The position numbers and the translations under genes were made by a program. From Parasaccharibacter apium (GTDB lineage Bacteria; Pseudomonadota; Alphaproteobacteria; Acetobacterales; Acetobacteraceae), in the NCBI RefSeq assembly GCF_002592045.1, contig NZ_MEJG01000004.1:1-64000 (forward strand): 64,000 bases of DNA. The letters are read 5' to 3'. Below are positions 8,557 through 17,857 of the stretch, in pieces. The first letter of the stretch is position 1. Each line of letters starts with the position of its first letter. The notes beneath the pieces are model-generated. The model had not been told where the DNA came from. It saw only the letters and a program-made list of their open reading frames with translations, and did not search any database.

Positions 8557-9408
8557 TTAATCCTCTGAGGATAGGGTCATATCTGGAGCTTCTGGGTTCT
8601 TCATGCCGATAATGTTATAGCCGCAATCCACATGGTGAATCTCGCCGGTTACACCAGCGGAGAGGTCGGAGAGAAAATACAACCCAGAGCCACCAACATC
8701 CTTCAGCGATACATTCCGCTCCAGCGGAGCATTAATTTGATTCCAACGCAGAATATAGCGGAAATCCCCAATCCCATTAGCCGCTAATGTCATGATTGGA
8801 CCGGCGGAAATCCCATTCACACGGATATTATCGCGGCCTAAATCCACCGCCATATACCGCACAGAGGCCTCCAGAGCGGCTTTGGCAACACCCATCACGT
8901 TATAATGCGGCATTACACGCTCTGCACCGAGATAAGTCAGCGTCAATAAAGAGCCACCCTCATTCATCATCGCTGCGGCACGCCGCGCTACAGCAGTAAA
9001 GGAGAAGCAGGAAATATCTAAAGCCTGAAGGAACGCCTCACGCGGCGTATCAACATAACGCCCGCGTAGATATTGTTTATCGGCCCAGCCAATAGCATGG
9101 ACGACAAAGTCAATCTTGCCCCACTTCTTCTCAATCTCATCAAAGGTGGCATTAATGGCGGCATCATCACTCACATCGCACGGCAGCACCATATCCGAGC
9201 CGACGCTCTCCGCTAAAGGCCGTACACGCTTCCCTAGCGCTTCGCCTTGGTAGGTAAAAGCAATCTCAGCCCCTTGGTCTGCACAAGATTTTGCAATGGC
9301 CCAAGCGATGGAATTCTTATTGGCCACACCCATCACAACGCCACGTTTGCCAGCCATAAGTGTCCCTTTGGCTGTTGCATTAAGCGCATGAGCTTCTGTA
9401 TCCGACAT
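8557..9408 (-). CDS. fabI: Enoyl-[acyl-carrier-protein] reductase (NADH)
   Basis: FabI reduces trans-2-enoyl-ACP in the last step of each fatty-acid elongation cycle. It is a short-chain dehydrogenase fold with a [13 protein letters not shown] cofactor loop (residues 27-39) and the FabI active site Tyr159, Tyr169 and Lys176 in [18 protein letters not shown]. The N-terminus is about 13 residues longer than in E. coli FabI. AAGGGGG precedes the ATG at a good distance. It is divergent from waaA. Confidence 0.95.
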   Translation of the reverse strand: MSDTEAHALNATAKGTLMAGKRGVVMGVANKNSIAWAIAKSCADQGAEIAFTYQGEALGKRVRPLAESVGSDMVLPCDVSDDAAINATFDEIEKKWGKIDFVVHAIGWADKQYLRGRYVDTPREAFLQALDISCFSFTAVARRAAAMMNEGGSLLTLTYLGAERVMPHYNVMGVAKAALEASVRYMAVDLGRDNIRVNGISAGPIMTLAANGIGDFRYILRWNQINAPLERNVSLKDVGGSGLYFLSDLSAGVTGEIHHVDCGYNIIGMKNPEAPDMTLSSED

Positions 9409-9579
9409 GGTCGCCCCCTTGAGGATGGTCTAACATTTGTAATAAATTGGGCCATCTCGTTGCACAAGGAGGGCCGCACGGCAAGAGGACTCTGCTTTCA
9501 AGAACCTGTTTTCCGCTTCATCTGATGTTGTTCTATGGCATATGATGCGAAAATGCACCACCGTGAGAGGTAACCTCCA

Positions 9580-10830
9580 ATGCGCTTCGATCCTCTCCTC
9601 CTTGGCTGGTCCCTCATTGGTTATGCGGCCATGCCGTGGCTGCGCCGGCATACTCAAACCCGCTTACAAACGGGCAAAGAAGAAGCATCCCGTTTAGGCG
9701 AGCGTTTTGGCTACCCAACGCAGCCACGCCCGCCACTTCATATGCCTGTTTTATGGATTCATGCTGCTAGTGTAGGAGAGTGTCGTGCGGTTCTACCTGT
9801 TATAGAATGCCTCTTTAGGCAACACCCCTCCCTTACCATCCTCATAACCACCGCTACCCGCACTGGGGGGCAGGTCGTTACAGCCCATGCTGCTTCCTTT
9901 AAGGGACGTTTGATCCATCAATTTATCCCTTATGACGCCCCTCATTTACTCAGTCGCTTCTTCGCCCATTGGCGACCTAATGGGCTGGTCCTGATAGAGA
10001 GTGAATTATGGCCGGGTCTGCTATGCCTCTGCCAGAGGGAACATATCCCTGTTATGGTGCTCAACGGACGGCTCTCGGCGCGTTCTGCCCGCCGCTGGCA
10101 ATTAGCTGCCCCTCTTTTACGCTACTTATTACGCCCTTGCCGCTGGATTATGCCACGCAGCCAAGCTGACCAACGCGCCTTCACACAGCTTGGCATCACT
10201 CCCTTGCTTCCCCCAGCAGACCTAAAAGAAGATGCACCTCCCCTCCCTTTTGATGCCGCAGACGCCGTCAAAATACGGCAGCATTTGAGAGGACGCCCTC
10301 TCTTTGTTGCAACATCCACCCATCCAGGTGAAGAAGACCTTATCGTTGCCGCTGCGCAAGAAGCCCGTCAACAACGACCTAACCTCCTTACCGTCATCAT
10401 CCCCCGCCACCCAGAGCGCGGAGCCGCTTTGGCAGCCCAATTTAAAGCCCCATGCCGCTCCCAAAACACCATGCCACAAGACCAAGATCCCCTTTGGATT
10501 ATTGATACATTAGGCGAGGTCGGATTATTCCTTCACTTAGCTGAGCGTGTTTTGATTGGCCACTCCCTCTACCCGCCCGGCGGAGGTCATAACCCTTTGG
10601 AATCTCTGCGCTTTCGTCGTCCGACGGCATATGGACCTTATATGCAGAATTGGCAGGATATTTGCACCACATATGCCACATTCCTCCATCAACTCCATGA
10701 CAAAGACGCTCTCATCCAATGGCTTGTAAGACCTACAATACCCGCCCCCCCACCATTAAAGCGCTCTAAAATTAGCCATGATGCTACATGCCTTATTATG
10801 AACATAATCCTTGGTAATAAGGAAAAATAA
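9580..10830 (+). CDS. waaA: 3-deoxy-D-manno-octulosonic acid (Kdo) transferase
   Basis: WaaA adds Kdo from CMP-Kdo to lipid IVA at the inner membrane. Family marks are the N-terminal membrane anchor (about residues 5-20), the ERxG motif with its conserved glutamate (41), HAASVGE (61-67), STHPGEE (246-252), IDTLGE (308-313) and GGGHNPLE (334-341). The 416-aa length is normal. GAGAGG precedes the start. The stop codon shares one base with the lpxK ATG, so the two are translationally coupled; an acyltransferase follows, giving a lipid A maturation operon. Confidence 0.94.
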   Translation: MRFDPLLLGWSLIGYAAMPWLRRHTQTRLQTGKEEASRLGERFGYPTQPRPPLHMPVLWIHAASVGECRAVLPVIECLFRQHPSLTILITTATRTGGQVVTAHAASFKGRLIHQFIPYDAPHLLSRFFAHWRPNGLVLIESELWPGLLCLCQREHIPVMVLNGRLSARSARRWQLAAPLLRYLLRPCRWIMPRSQADQRAFTQLGITPLLPPADLKEDAPPLPFDAADAVKIRQHLRGRPLFVATSTHPGEEDLIVAAAQEARQQRPNLLTVIIPRHPERGAALAAQFKAPCRSQNTMPQDQDPLWIIDTLGEVGLFLHLAERVLIGHSLYPPGGGHNPLESLRFRRPTAYGPYMQNWQDICTTYATFLHQLHDKDALIQWLVRPTIPAPPPLKRSKISHDATCLIMNIILGNKEK

Positions 10831-11810
10831 TGAAACGAATTGCTCCATCTTTTTGGCAGAGCGGGACGTCAAGCGTTGTATCCGACCTTTTGCTGCCTGT
10901 CAGTAAGGTGACGGGTTACCTCAACCGACACCGCCAGAAAAAGCCATCTGCGAAATTACCTGTCCCTGTTTTATGCTGCGGCAATATCAGCGTAGGGGGG
11001 ACAGGTAAAACACCACTTACACTTTATTTGCTGCAAAAACTTATTCAGCGTGGGCATAACCCGCATGTGATTACGCGCGGTTATGGCGGGCTATCCAAAA
11101 AAACAGGACGTATACAACCTACGCATGATAAGGCTACAGATGTTGGGGATGAAGCCATGCTTCTTGCCCGCCTCGCCCCGACATGGCGTGGCTCTGACCG
11201 TTACACAAACGCTCAACATGCCATTGAAGCAGGAGCCGATTGTCTTGTTATGGATGATGGTCTGCAGGACCCTAGCCTTCATAAAGACTTATCTATCCTT
11301 ACTATTGATGGCCCAGTAGGCTTTGGCAATCAACGCCTTCTGCCTGCTGGTCCTCTTCGGGAAACCTTGGCTGATGCTCTACCGCGTTTAGATGCTGCGG
11401 TTATTTTTGGACAAGACCGCCATAATATTACCCAACAACTACCGGAAACTCTGCCCTTATTGCACGGTCGCTTAATGCCCTCTTGCGCGATCCACCAGCT
11501 TAGCGGACGCAACATCATCGCTTTTGCAGGTATCGGAAGGCCGCAAAAATTCTTTAATATGTTACGTGAGGCAAATCTCACAATTTTAAGAACGCTCACC
11601 TTTCCTAATCATCACATTTATTCCGAGCAAGAACTTCAACACCTCGCCCAGCTTGCCCATACGCCCAATACGGTTTTGGTAACAACTGAGAAGGATAGTG
11701 TAAAACTCCCCTCACTGTTCCAAGACTTTGTCACCACCATCAAGATTGAACCCTCATGGCGTAATCCTTCTTTACCGGAAGAACTTCTAGACCGCTTTAT
11801 GCCGTGCTAG
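10830..11810 (+). CDS. lpxK: Tetraacyldisaccharide 4'-kinase
   Basis: LpxK phosphorylates the 4' position of the lipid A disaccharide to give lipid IVA. The Walker A motif GGTGKTP is at residues 56-62 and the family motifs VITRGYGG and DDGLQ follow. The 326-aa length is typical. The start overlaps the waaA stop by one base, and the acyltransferase starts 10 bases after its stop. The order here (Kdo transferase before kinase) is opposite to the biochemical order but common. Confidence 0.94.
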   Translation: MKRIAPSFWQSGTSSVVSDLLLPVSKVTGYLNRHRQKKPSAKLPVPVLCCGNISVGGTGKTPLTLYLLQKLIQRGHNPHVITRGYGGLSKKTGRIQPTHDKATDVGDEAMLLARLAPTWRGSDRYTNAQHAIEAGADCLVMDDGLQDPSLHKDLSILTIDGPVGFGNQRLLPAGPLRETLADALPRLDAAVIFGQDRHNITQQLPETLPLLHGRLMPSCAIHQLSGRNIIAFAGIGRPQKFFNMLREANLTILRTLTFPNHHIYSEQELQHLAQLAHTPNTVLVTTEKDSVKLPSLFQDFVTTIKIEPSWRNPSLPEELLDRFMPC

Positions 11811-11820
11811 CCTCTGAGGC

Positions 11821-12720
11821 ATGAAGACTCATCTGGAAGCGTGGAGCCTGCGCGGGCTGCTCTGGTGTTTTGGCAAACTCTCCCCTGGTTTTGCCTCTAC
11901 CCTTGGCGGGCGCGTGGCGCGGTATATTGGCCGCTTCCTACCTTCATCCCGCGTTGCGATGGTAAATCTCCAGCGTGCTTTTCCCGCCATGAGCGCAGTA
12001 GAACGTAATACGATTCTCGCTAACTGTTGGGAAAATCTAGGCCGTACCTTCGCAGAATTACCCCATCTTGCAACCTTGCCTGCTCACCCAGATAACGGGC
12101 CAGGATGGTATGTTCTAAACGAGCATATTTTACACCATGCCCGTATGCAGCAACGGCCTATTCTTTTCTTCTCCGGCCATTTAGGGAATTGGGAACTCAT
12201 GCCCCTTATCGTGGCACGTTATGGCCTGGCTTTCTCCCCCTTTTATCGGGCCCCGAACAACCCTTTGGTCGATCGTCTTCTCTGCCACTTACGCCGCAAA
12301 CTTATCAATGAGCCTGTACAGTTTTTTCCTAAAGGCAAAGAAGGAGCCCTGGAGGCCATCCGTCACCTCGCTAAAGGCGGGCATCTTGGTGTGTTAGGGG
12401 ACCAGAAAATGAATGACGGAATAGAGGTTTCCTTCTTTGGCCACCCCACCATGACAGCCCCCGCCACGGCTGCCTTGGCACTGCGCTTTAATGCCTTAAT
12501 TGTCACCGGGCGGGTTTGGCGGGATGGGCCTGCACGCCTTACCTTAGAGGTCTGCTCCTGTCTGGACCCACACATGATGGTTCCCCCCTCCTCATCCCGC
12601 CAAGAGAAAATCCGCCATCTAACACAGCATCTTAATGACCAATTGGAATCATGGATTACAGAACGGCCGAGTGATTGGCTCTGGCTACATCGCCGCTGGG
12701 AAAAAAAGTATTATCGATAA
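11821..12720 (+). CDS. Lipid A biosynthesis acyltransferase (LpxL/HtrB family)
   Basis: A member of the lysophospholipid acyltransferase superfamily, expected to add a secondary acyl chain to Kdo2-lipid IVA at the inner membrane. The catalytic HX4E motif is seen as HLGNWE (His120-Glu125) and the later LGDQKMNDGIEVSFFG block matches the lauroyl-transferase pattern. An N-terminal hydrophobic segment can anchor it. The length is 299 aa. It is the third gene of the waaA-lpxK operon. Whether it acts as LpxL or LpxM cannot be decided from sequence alone. Confidence 0.88.
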   Translation: MKTHLEAWSLRGLLWCFGKLSPGFASTLGGRVARYIGRFLPSSRVAMVNLQRAFPAMSAVERNTILANCWENLGRTFAELPHLATLPAHPDNGPGWYVLNEHILHHARMQQRPILFFSGHLGNWELMPLIVARYGLAFSPFYRAPNNPLVDRLLCHLRRKLINEPVQFFPKGKEGALEAIRHLAKGGHLGVLGDQKMNDGIEVSFFGHPTMTAPATAALALRFNALIVTGRVWRDGPARLTLEVCSCLDPHMMVPPSSSRQEKIRHLTQHLNDQLESWITERPSDWLWLHRRWEKKYYR

Positions 12721-12900
12721 CAAGATTGTAACTTTCCTCTAGTCATGCGTTGAAAACATGGTAGGATTGCAAAATAAGAACTGACACATAGAGACCTCGC
12801 ATTCCTATTCATTTTTTGCATAGCATGCATGGCACTCAAGGGCGGTTCATAGAGTAATGCGGCAGGTTATCTGCCCCGTTCTCACGAAGGAGATGCTGAC

Positions 12901-13284
12901 ATGGCTCAAAAAGCGTTTCGTGTGGCAGATCGTGCCGCTGCCTCCTCTTCCTCCCAGCAGGGCCCTGCCACTATCATTCCTTTTCGCCAGAAACTCCTAC
13001 CTCATCATCGGCGCTATCTCGCACACTGGCTTACCGCAAGCCAACCGATGGGTATTCTTGATGCCTCTATAGAGAGCACACAGGATAGCCCTTCACCCCT
13101 TATTGTTATTTGGGTACGGGAAAATGCAGACCCTGCTTATCTCATCCGCTTAGAGGGGCCGCAATGGGTGTTGATGGATTGCCTAAGAGAGCATGAGCTT
13201 GGCCGTTATACAGATTTGAGCGCGGCACTCCATACAATTCGTCCCGTTCTCCCTCTCTCACCCGAACATACAGCATCTTGTTAA
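12901..13284 (+). CDS. Hypothetical protein (127 aa)
   Basis: I do not recognise this family. AAGGAG lies 8 bases before the ATG, a terminator follows the stop by two bases, and codon use is like the neighbours, so it is very likely a real monocistronic gene. The product is soluble with a Ser/Ala-rich N-terminal 25 residues and then a compact domain containing LIVIWVRENADPAYLIRLEG and WVLMDCL; no membrane segment or signal peptide. It may be an acetic-acid-bacteria-specific protein. Confidence 0.65.
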   Translation: MAQKAFRVADRAAASSSSQQGPATIIPFRQKLLPHHRRYLAHWLTASQPMGILDASIESTQDSPSPLIVIWVRENADPAYLIRLEGPQWVLMDCLREHELGRYTDLSAALHTIRPVLPLSPEHTASC

Positions 13285-13285
13285 G

Positions 13286-13320
13286 AAAAAGCCCGCCTAA
13301 ACATACAGGCGGGCTTTTTT
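13286..13320 (+). terminator. Rho-independent terminator
   Basis: The stem AAAAAGCCCGCCT pairs with AGGCGGGCTTTTT around a short A-rich loop and ends in a T run. It immediately follows the 127-aa gene. Because of its symmetry it can also serve the minus-strand lipoprotein gene ending at 13341. Confidence 0.9.
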
Positions 13321-13340
13321 CTATCTATGAGGCACGCCCT

Positions 13341-14816
13341 TTAGAAATCCGCTGGAAGAGGTGTCTCTTTTGGCTCCTCAGCTTTTTTAGCAGCGGGTGT
13401 TGCTGCTGGTGTCGCCGTTGTCAAAGCTGAAGGGGCTGTTAGGTCACGCGAAGCAGGAATAATAATTTGGCTCCCCCCACCGGGGACGATTTGATACACC
13501 CCCAAGGCCCGCAACATGCGCCCATCAGCCCGTAAATGGAACAAACCATCAATCCCAATATAGCCCTTTGGCTGGGTTAAAGCCTCGGTCGTTAACCGAT
13601 TTTGACGAATCAACGCACCAGCTAACGCAGCGGCATCATAAGCATAATCAGACACGGGCGATGGTGGGCGGTGATAGCTATTTTGATAGGTCTGCACATA
13701 GCCACTGCGAAGCTGCTCATCAAACGCAACATACCAGGCTCCGTGGAGGTCGCCCAATTTGCCATCAAAGGCACGCCATAACATCGGCCCTAAAATACGA
13801 ATTTGCGGTGTTAAAAGCTGATTCGCCTTTAGGGCCTCAATGACATGAGCAAGGTCTAAGCCTGTATCACCCAGCAATAACGCATCAAACGGCACAGAGG
13901 GCACTGATGAGGCCGAAGCGGTAGATGCTGTAGAGGCAATTGGAGAGGATGAAGACGTGGGAGCCGCTGGCGCATCATTCTCCGCTAACGGGTCCTCTGC
14001 TGAGGGACCTGCCTCTTTAGGCTCTGGCGCGGCTGGTGTTGAGGTGGGCGTTGACGTGGGGGTTGATGGAGACGCTGCGGCGGCTACCCCATGGCTTAAT
14101 TGCGCCATTTTCTGCGTAATATCGTTGATATCACTGCTATGATAAATGATTTTAGGCACGTCTAACCCTGCCTCTTGGCAGGTTAATGTTAGCCCTTCCC
14201 CTAAAGCATGGCCAAAAGCTGTATCAGGTAAGAACGCAGCAAGATGCTTCCGCCCATCTGTCCGCGCAGCATCCACAAGCCGCCGCACTTGTTGCTCGGG
14301 CGTTAAGCCCATCACCCACACACCTGGCCGCGCTTGTGTAACATCACTTGTAAAGGCCAGCTCCGGCACATGAGCCGATTGCAACACGGAAGCTACCGCT
14401 TGTGTATCAGCCGCTGTTAAAGGGCCAAGGACAATCTTATCACCACTCTCCAACGCCATTTGGGCTGCATGAGCAGGGCCTTCCGCCTCGGCACTATCAA
14501 ACACATCAAGGGCGGGGGATTGGCCATCTGGCAAAGCAAGGCGCGCGGCCTCTTGCATACGTTGACCAATAGCTGCATGAGGGCCCGTCAGCGGGACGAC
14601 CAAACCTACACGAGCCGGTTTTTCCACAACAGGGGCAGGATGTGCAAAGAGGTCTGCCCCTTTATCGGCTTCCTCCCGACCGCCACACGCTGTGAGCAAA
14701 AGAAAAACGCCCGCCGTGACTATCGTACGGCCATGTTTCCTCTTGCCGCGCCCCTGCCCATCGCGGCTATAAGGGATAGAGCAGCTCTTTAAGGATGGCG
14801 ATGTCTGACAAACCAT
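13341..14816 (-). CDS. Penicillin-binding-protein activator (LpoA-like) periplasmic-binding-fold lipoprotein
   Basis: A predicted outer-membrane lipoprotein with a periplasmic-binding-protein fold (ARVGLVVPLTGPHAAIGQRM onward), resembling the C-terminal half of LpoA. The lipobox is LTAC (Cys44). The basic n-region is unusually long (about 30 residues) and there is no alternative ATG/GTG/TTG before the lipobox, so the start at 14816 appears forced, overlapping the divergent rsmI start. A Ser/Thr/Pro/Ala-rich linker of about 65 residues (about 245-309) is inserted mid-domain. Neighbourhood with rsmI matches the rsmI-lpoA pairing in many Proteobacteria, supporting a role in activating a penicillin-binding protein. 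Confidence 0.75.
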   Translation of the reverse strand: MVCQTSPSLKSCSIPYSRDGQGRGKRKHGRTIVTAGVFLLLTACGGREEADKGADLFAHPAPVVEKPARVGLVVPLTGPHAAIGQRMQEAARLALPDGQSPALDVFDSAEAEGPAHAAQMALESGDKIVLGPLTAADTQAVASVLQSAHVPELAFTSDVTQARPGVWVMGLTPEQQVRRLVDAARTDGRKHLAAFLPDTAFGHALGEGLTLTCQEAGLDVPKIIYHSSDINDITQKMAQLSHGVAAAASPSTPTSTPTSTPAAPEPKEAGPSAEDPLAENDAPAAPTSSSSPIASTASTASASSVPSVPFDALLLGDTGLDLAHVIEALKANQLLTPQIRILGPMLWRAFDGKLGDLHGAWYVAFDEQLRSGYVQTYQNSYHRPPSPVSDYAYDAAALAGALIRQNRLTTEALTQPKGYIGIDGLFHLRADGRMLRALGVYQIVPGGGSQIIIPASRDLTAPSALTTATPAATPAAKKAEEPKETPLPADF

Positions 14817-15700
14817 ATACTTCCCCCGTTAACGGATCGTTCCCCTCTTCTACCGGGCAGCTCATACTTGTGGCAACGCCTATTGGGAACCTTACCGATA
14901 TTAGCCAACGCGCGCTTGAGGCTCTCAAGACAGCAAAGGCCATCTTATGCGAAGATACACGCGTTACCACAAAATTATTACGCCATTATGGCATCAATAA
15001 TCAGCTTATTCCCCTCCATGACCATAATGAGCAAGAGCGCATCCCCACTGTGATTGAACAATTACAGCAAGGCCAATGCCTCGCACTCGTCTCCGATGCG
15101 GGAACACCGATTGTCTCTGACCCCGGCTATCGGCTTGTGCGCGCTGCTCAAGAGGCCGAGATTGCCATTACCTCTTTACCGGGGGCAAATGCGGCCATCA
15201 CCGCTTTAACCCTCTCTGGCTTGCCACCACACCCTTTTATGTTTCTTGGTTTTCCACCACGCGGGGAAGCAAGACGACAACATTTTGCCGCCCTCCGCGC
15301 TATGGAACAAGCAGGCTTAACCGCAACATTATTATGGTATGAATCCCCCCATCGCCTGCTTGATACATTGCACACACAACAACAAGTCTTTGGTGCAGAC
15401 CGAGCCGCAGCCATAGGACGGGAATTAACCAAACATTTTGAAGAAATGCGCCGCGGCACCATTGCCGAACTCATTGCCCATTTTGAGGCAAACCCACCGC
15501 GTGGTGAGATTACCCTCCTCCTCGGCCCACCAGAAGCCGCAGAAACAGGCGCGTTAGAGCTAGACCATGCGCTAGAGGACGCCTTGAAAACACATTCCGT
15601 TAAAGATGCCGCAAGCCTCGTAGCGGGGATTGTCACCCTTCCAAAACGCACTGTTTATCAACGCGCTTTGGAATTAGCCAAACGGAAGAAAAGCTCTTAA
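14801..15700 (+). CDS. rsmI: 16S rRNA (cytidine-1402 2'-O)-methyltransferase
   Basis: RsmI 2'-O-methylates C1402 in the ribosomal decoding centre. It is a tetrapyrrole-methylase-fold enzyme with LILVATPIGNLTDIS at the N-terminus, the CEDTR motif and the GTPIVSDPGYRLV SAM-site block. I start at the second ATG (14801, MSDKP) because AAGGA at 14791-14795 is correctly spaced for it and would touch the ATG at 14795. Its first 16 bases lie under the 5' end of the divergent LpoA-like gene. Its stop overlaps the convergent lolA stop by 4 bases. Confidence 0.93.
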   Translation: MSDKPYTSPVNGSFPSSTGQLILVATPIGNLTDISQRALEALKTAKAILCEDTRVTTKLLRHYGINNQLIPLHDHNEQERIPTVIEQLQQGQCLALVSDAGTPIVSDPGYRLVRAAQEAEIAITSLPGANAAITALTLSGLPPHPFMFLGFPPRGEARRQHFAALRAMEQAGLTATLLWYESPHRLLDTLHTQQQVFGADRAAAIGRELTKHFEEMRRGTIAELIAHFEANPPRGEITLLLGPPEAAETGALELDHALEDALKTHSVKDAASLVAGIVTLPKRTVYQRALELAKRKKSS

Positions 15701-16326
15701 TCATCTTCCTTCGGCAAGGTGAATTGCCCCGCCGCAATCGGCATCCCTGTACGAATATTCGTAAAATGCACAACCGTTTTATGGCTTTGTGCGTCTAACA
15801 CTGTCCATCCCTTCAAAGTGAGAGGTTGAGCAGCGAAATAGAGCGTCATCTCCCCCTCACTTGGGTTTTCCGTCCTCGTGACACGCAAGCGAATCTCATT
15901 GCCGCGTTGCTCATAATCCAGAATCGTTACATCACCTGAGAAGCGTGGGTCAGGCCGTAACAGCAACCCCAACGGGGTATGCTCCAAGGGGATGGTCGTA
16001 ACCTGCCCTATGCTGCGGTCCTGAAACACCACTTTCCCCTCATTAACTACTAATAAGAGCGGGCTTGGTGGATCGTATGAAAAACGCATCTGCCCCGGCC
16101 GCTCTAGCAAGACTGTGCCCGTGGCTGTGCCATTCTGCTCACTGAGTTGCTCAAAACGCGCTTGAAAGGTTTTTGTCGCTTTCAAGCTCGATTCAATCTT
16201 ATGCACCCAACCTTGCTGCGCCGGGGTAAGGGATGCCGCAGCATATGCCTCCTTCCCCAGAGCCATGACCCCACTGCCTAAGCTAATAGCCATCGCGCAA
16301 GCGGTTATGATATGTTTCATCTTCAT
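15697..16326 (-). CDS. lolA: Outer-membrane lipoprotein carrier protein LolA
   Basis: LolA shuttles lipoproteins from LolCDE across the periplasm. The first ~29 residues form a Sec signal peptide ending at AYA|A. The mature part has the family features: a helical start with FQARFEQ, LLERPGQMRFSYDPP, and the PLGLLL and LTLKGW segments of the half-barrel. The length is 209 aa. It is 18 bases downstream of gshA and ends against rsmI. Confidence 0.88.
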   Translation of the reverse strand: MKMKHIITACAMAISLGSGVMALGKEAYAAASLTPAQQGWVHKIESSLKATKTFQARFEQLSEQNGTATGTVLLERPGQMRFSYDPPSPLLLVVNEGKVVFQDRSIGQVTTIPLEHTPLGLLLRPDPRFSGDVTILDYEQRGNEIRLRVTRTENPSEGEMTLYFAAQPLTLKGWTVLDAQSHKTVVHFTNIRTGMPIAAGQFTLPKEDD

Positions 16327-16344
16327 CTGACCACTCCGCCTTAC

Positions 16345-17730
16345 TTATAAGGAAATATCCGCAGCTTGGAAAATAGGCCGCACATCCTCACGCCATGCCC
16401 CATAATATTGCTCTAACCAGCGTTCGGCTTGTGTTTTAGCCCCATCAGCAATCTCATAAAGCGGTGCGAGGTAATATTCCTCCCCATAATTACGCGTTTT
16501 TAGGCCACGTTCCGAAAGCTCCAAAACCCGCTTAGCAAGAGGGCGTAACCCACCGGGGAATGGCGCATCCATAGCTTTCTCGACAACCAATTCCGCAAGG
16601 GATTGATAGTGCAGCCAAGGCTGCTCCTTCACCAGCTGTTCCGCCTCAGCCAGCACATCAGGGTCATAGAACAGCCCGACCCAGAAGGCGGATTGTGCAA
16701 TCATCATAGACGGATTGCCCGCATCAGCCCCGCGCATCTCTAAAAACTGCTTCAACCGCACATCAGGGAATAATGTTGTGAGATGGTCCTCAAAATCCCC
16801 AAGGGTGGGATGTAGGCCCTTTAATGGCTCTTGTTGCTCCCCAGCCAACCATTTGCGGAAGGAACAACCTGCAACATCAAGGTTATGCCCATCCCGATTG
16901 ACAAAATACATCGGGACATCCAACGCCCAATCCACATAACGCTCAAACCCAAAGCCTTCCTCAAAGAAAGGCGTGGGCTGGCCACTCCGCTGGTTATCCG
17001 TATCTAACCAGATATAAGCCCTATTAGAGAGACGGCCGGTTGGCTTACCCTCTGCGAATGGGGAATTGGCCATCAGCGCGGTGATAAGCGGCTGTAAGGC
17101 AAGGGAGACGCGCATTTTGCGCGCCATATCGGCCTCGCTGGAGAAATCAAGATTCACCTGCACAGTGCAGGTACGCGTCATCATATCCAGCCCACGCCGC
17201 CCAACTTTCGGCATATAACGGCGCATAATCGCATAGCGGCTTTTAGGCATCCACGGCATAGCATCACGCGGCCAAAGCGGCTGGAATCCCAAAGGGGCAA
17301 AGCCCAAACCCAACTCCCGCGCAGGCCCACTAATCTGCTGGAAATGAGCAATCATCTCCTGCTCTGTCTCTTGCAGCGTCCGCACGGGTGCGCCAGAGAG
17401 CTCAAATTGCCCCGCAGGCTCTAGGGAGATGGAACGTCCCTTATGCGCCCCAGCACCTTTTAGGCCAATAATATGCCCATTATCGCGGATAGCCTGCCAG
17501 TCTGGCCCTTCCAAAGCGGTTAAAAGGGCTTCAATCCCTTCTGGTTCGTAAGCTGGTGGGGCAAAAGGCTTTAAATCCCCCCGCGCACGCTCTGGCAGGC
17601 GGAAGCCGAACTTCTCATGCTCTGTCCCAATCCGCCACGCCTCTTGCGGCTTACAGCCCTTAGCGAGAACATCAATAAGCTGCGCTTTATTTTCAATTGG
17701 AGCTGTATTGCTCTCACCTGGATTGGACAT
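16345..17730 (-). CDS. gshA: Glutamate-cysteine ligase (plant/alphaproteobacterial type)
   Basis: GshA makes gamma-glutamylcysteine, the first step of glutathione synthesis. It belongs to the GCS2 family seen in alphaproteobacteria and plants; recognisable pieces are GTEHEKFGF, ISLEPAGQFELSGAP, TCTVQVNLDF and FLEMRGADAG. I use the ATG at 17730, which has AAGG 8 bases upstream, rather than the TTG two codons earlier. The product is 461 aa. It follows rsmE on the same strand, as in many alphaproteobacteria. gshB is not in this window. Confidence 0.93.
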   Translation of the reverse strand: MSNPGESNTAPIENKAQLIDVLAKGCKPQEAWRIGTEHEKFGFRLPERARGDLKPFAPPAYEPEGIEALLTALEGPDWQAIRDNGHIIGLKGAGAHKGRSISLEPAGQFELSGAPVRTLQETEQEMIAHFQQISGPARELGLGFAPLGFQPLWPRDAMPWMPKSRYAIMRRYMPKVGRRGLDMMTRTCTVQVNLDFSSEADMARKMRVSLALQPLITALMANSPFAEGKPTGRLSNRAYIWLDTDNQRSGQPTPFFEEGFGFERYVDWALDVPMYFVNRDGHNLDVAGCSFRKWLAGEQQEPLKGLHPTLGDFEDHLTTLFPDVRLKQFLEMRGADAGNPSMMIAQSAFWVGLFYDPDVLAEAEQLVKEQPWLHYQSLAELVVEKAMDAPFPGGLRPLAKRVLELSERGLKTRNYGEEYYLAPLYEIADGAKTQAERWLEQYYGAWREDVRPIFQAADISL

Positions 17731-17857
17731 ACACAAAACCTTACCGGCTATAATTCATCTTAATACGCTATAGGACCGCCAGAATTGTCCGTAAGCCAGA
17801 GACTGCATATTAGGGGTCATCACGATGCTCATTCAAGAGACCAGCACAGAATCCCCT

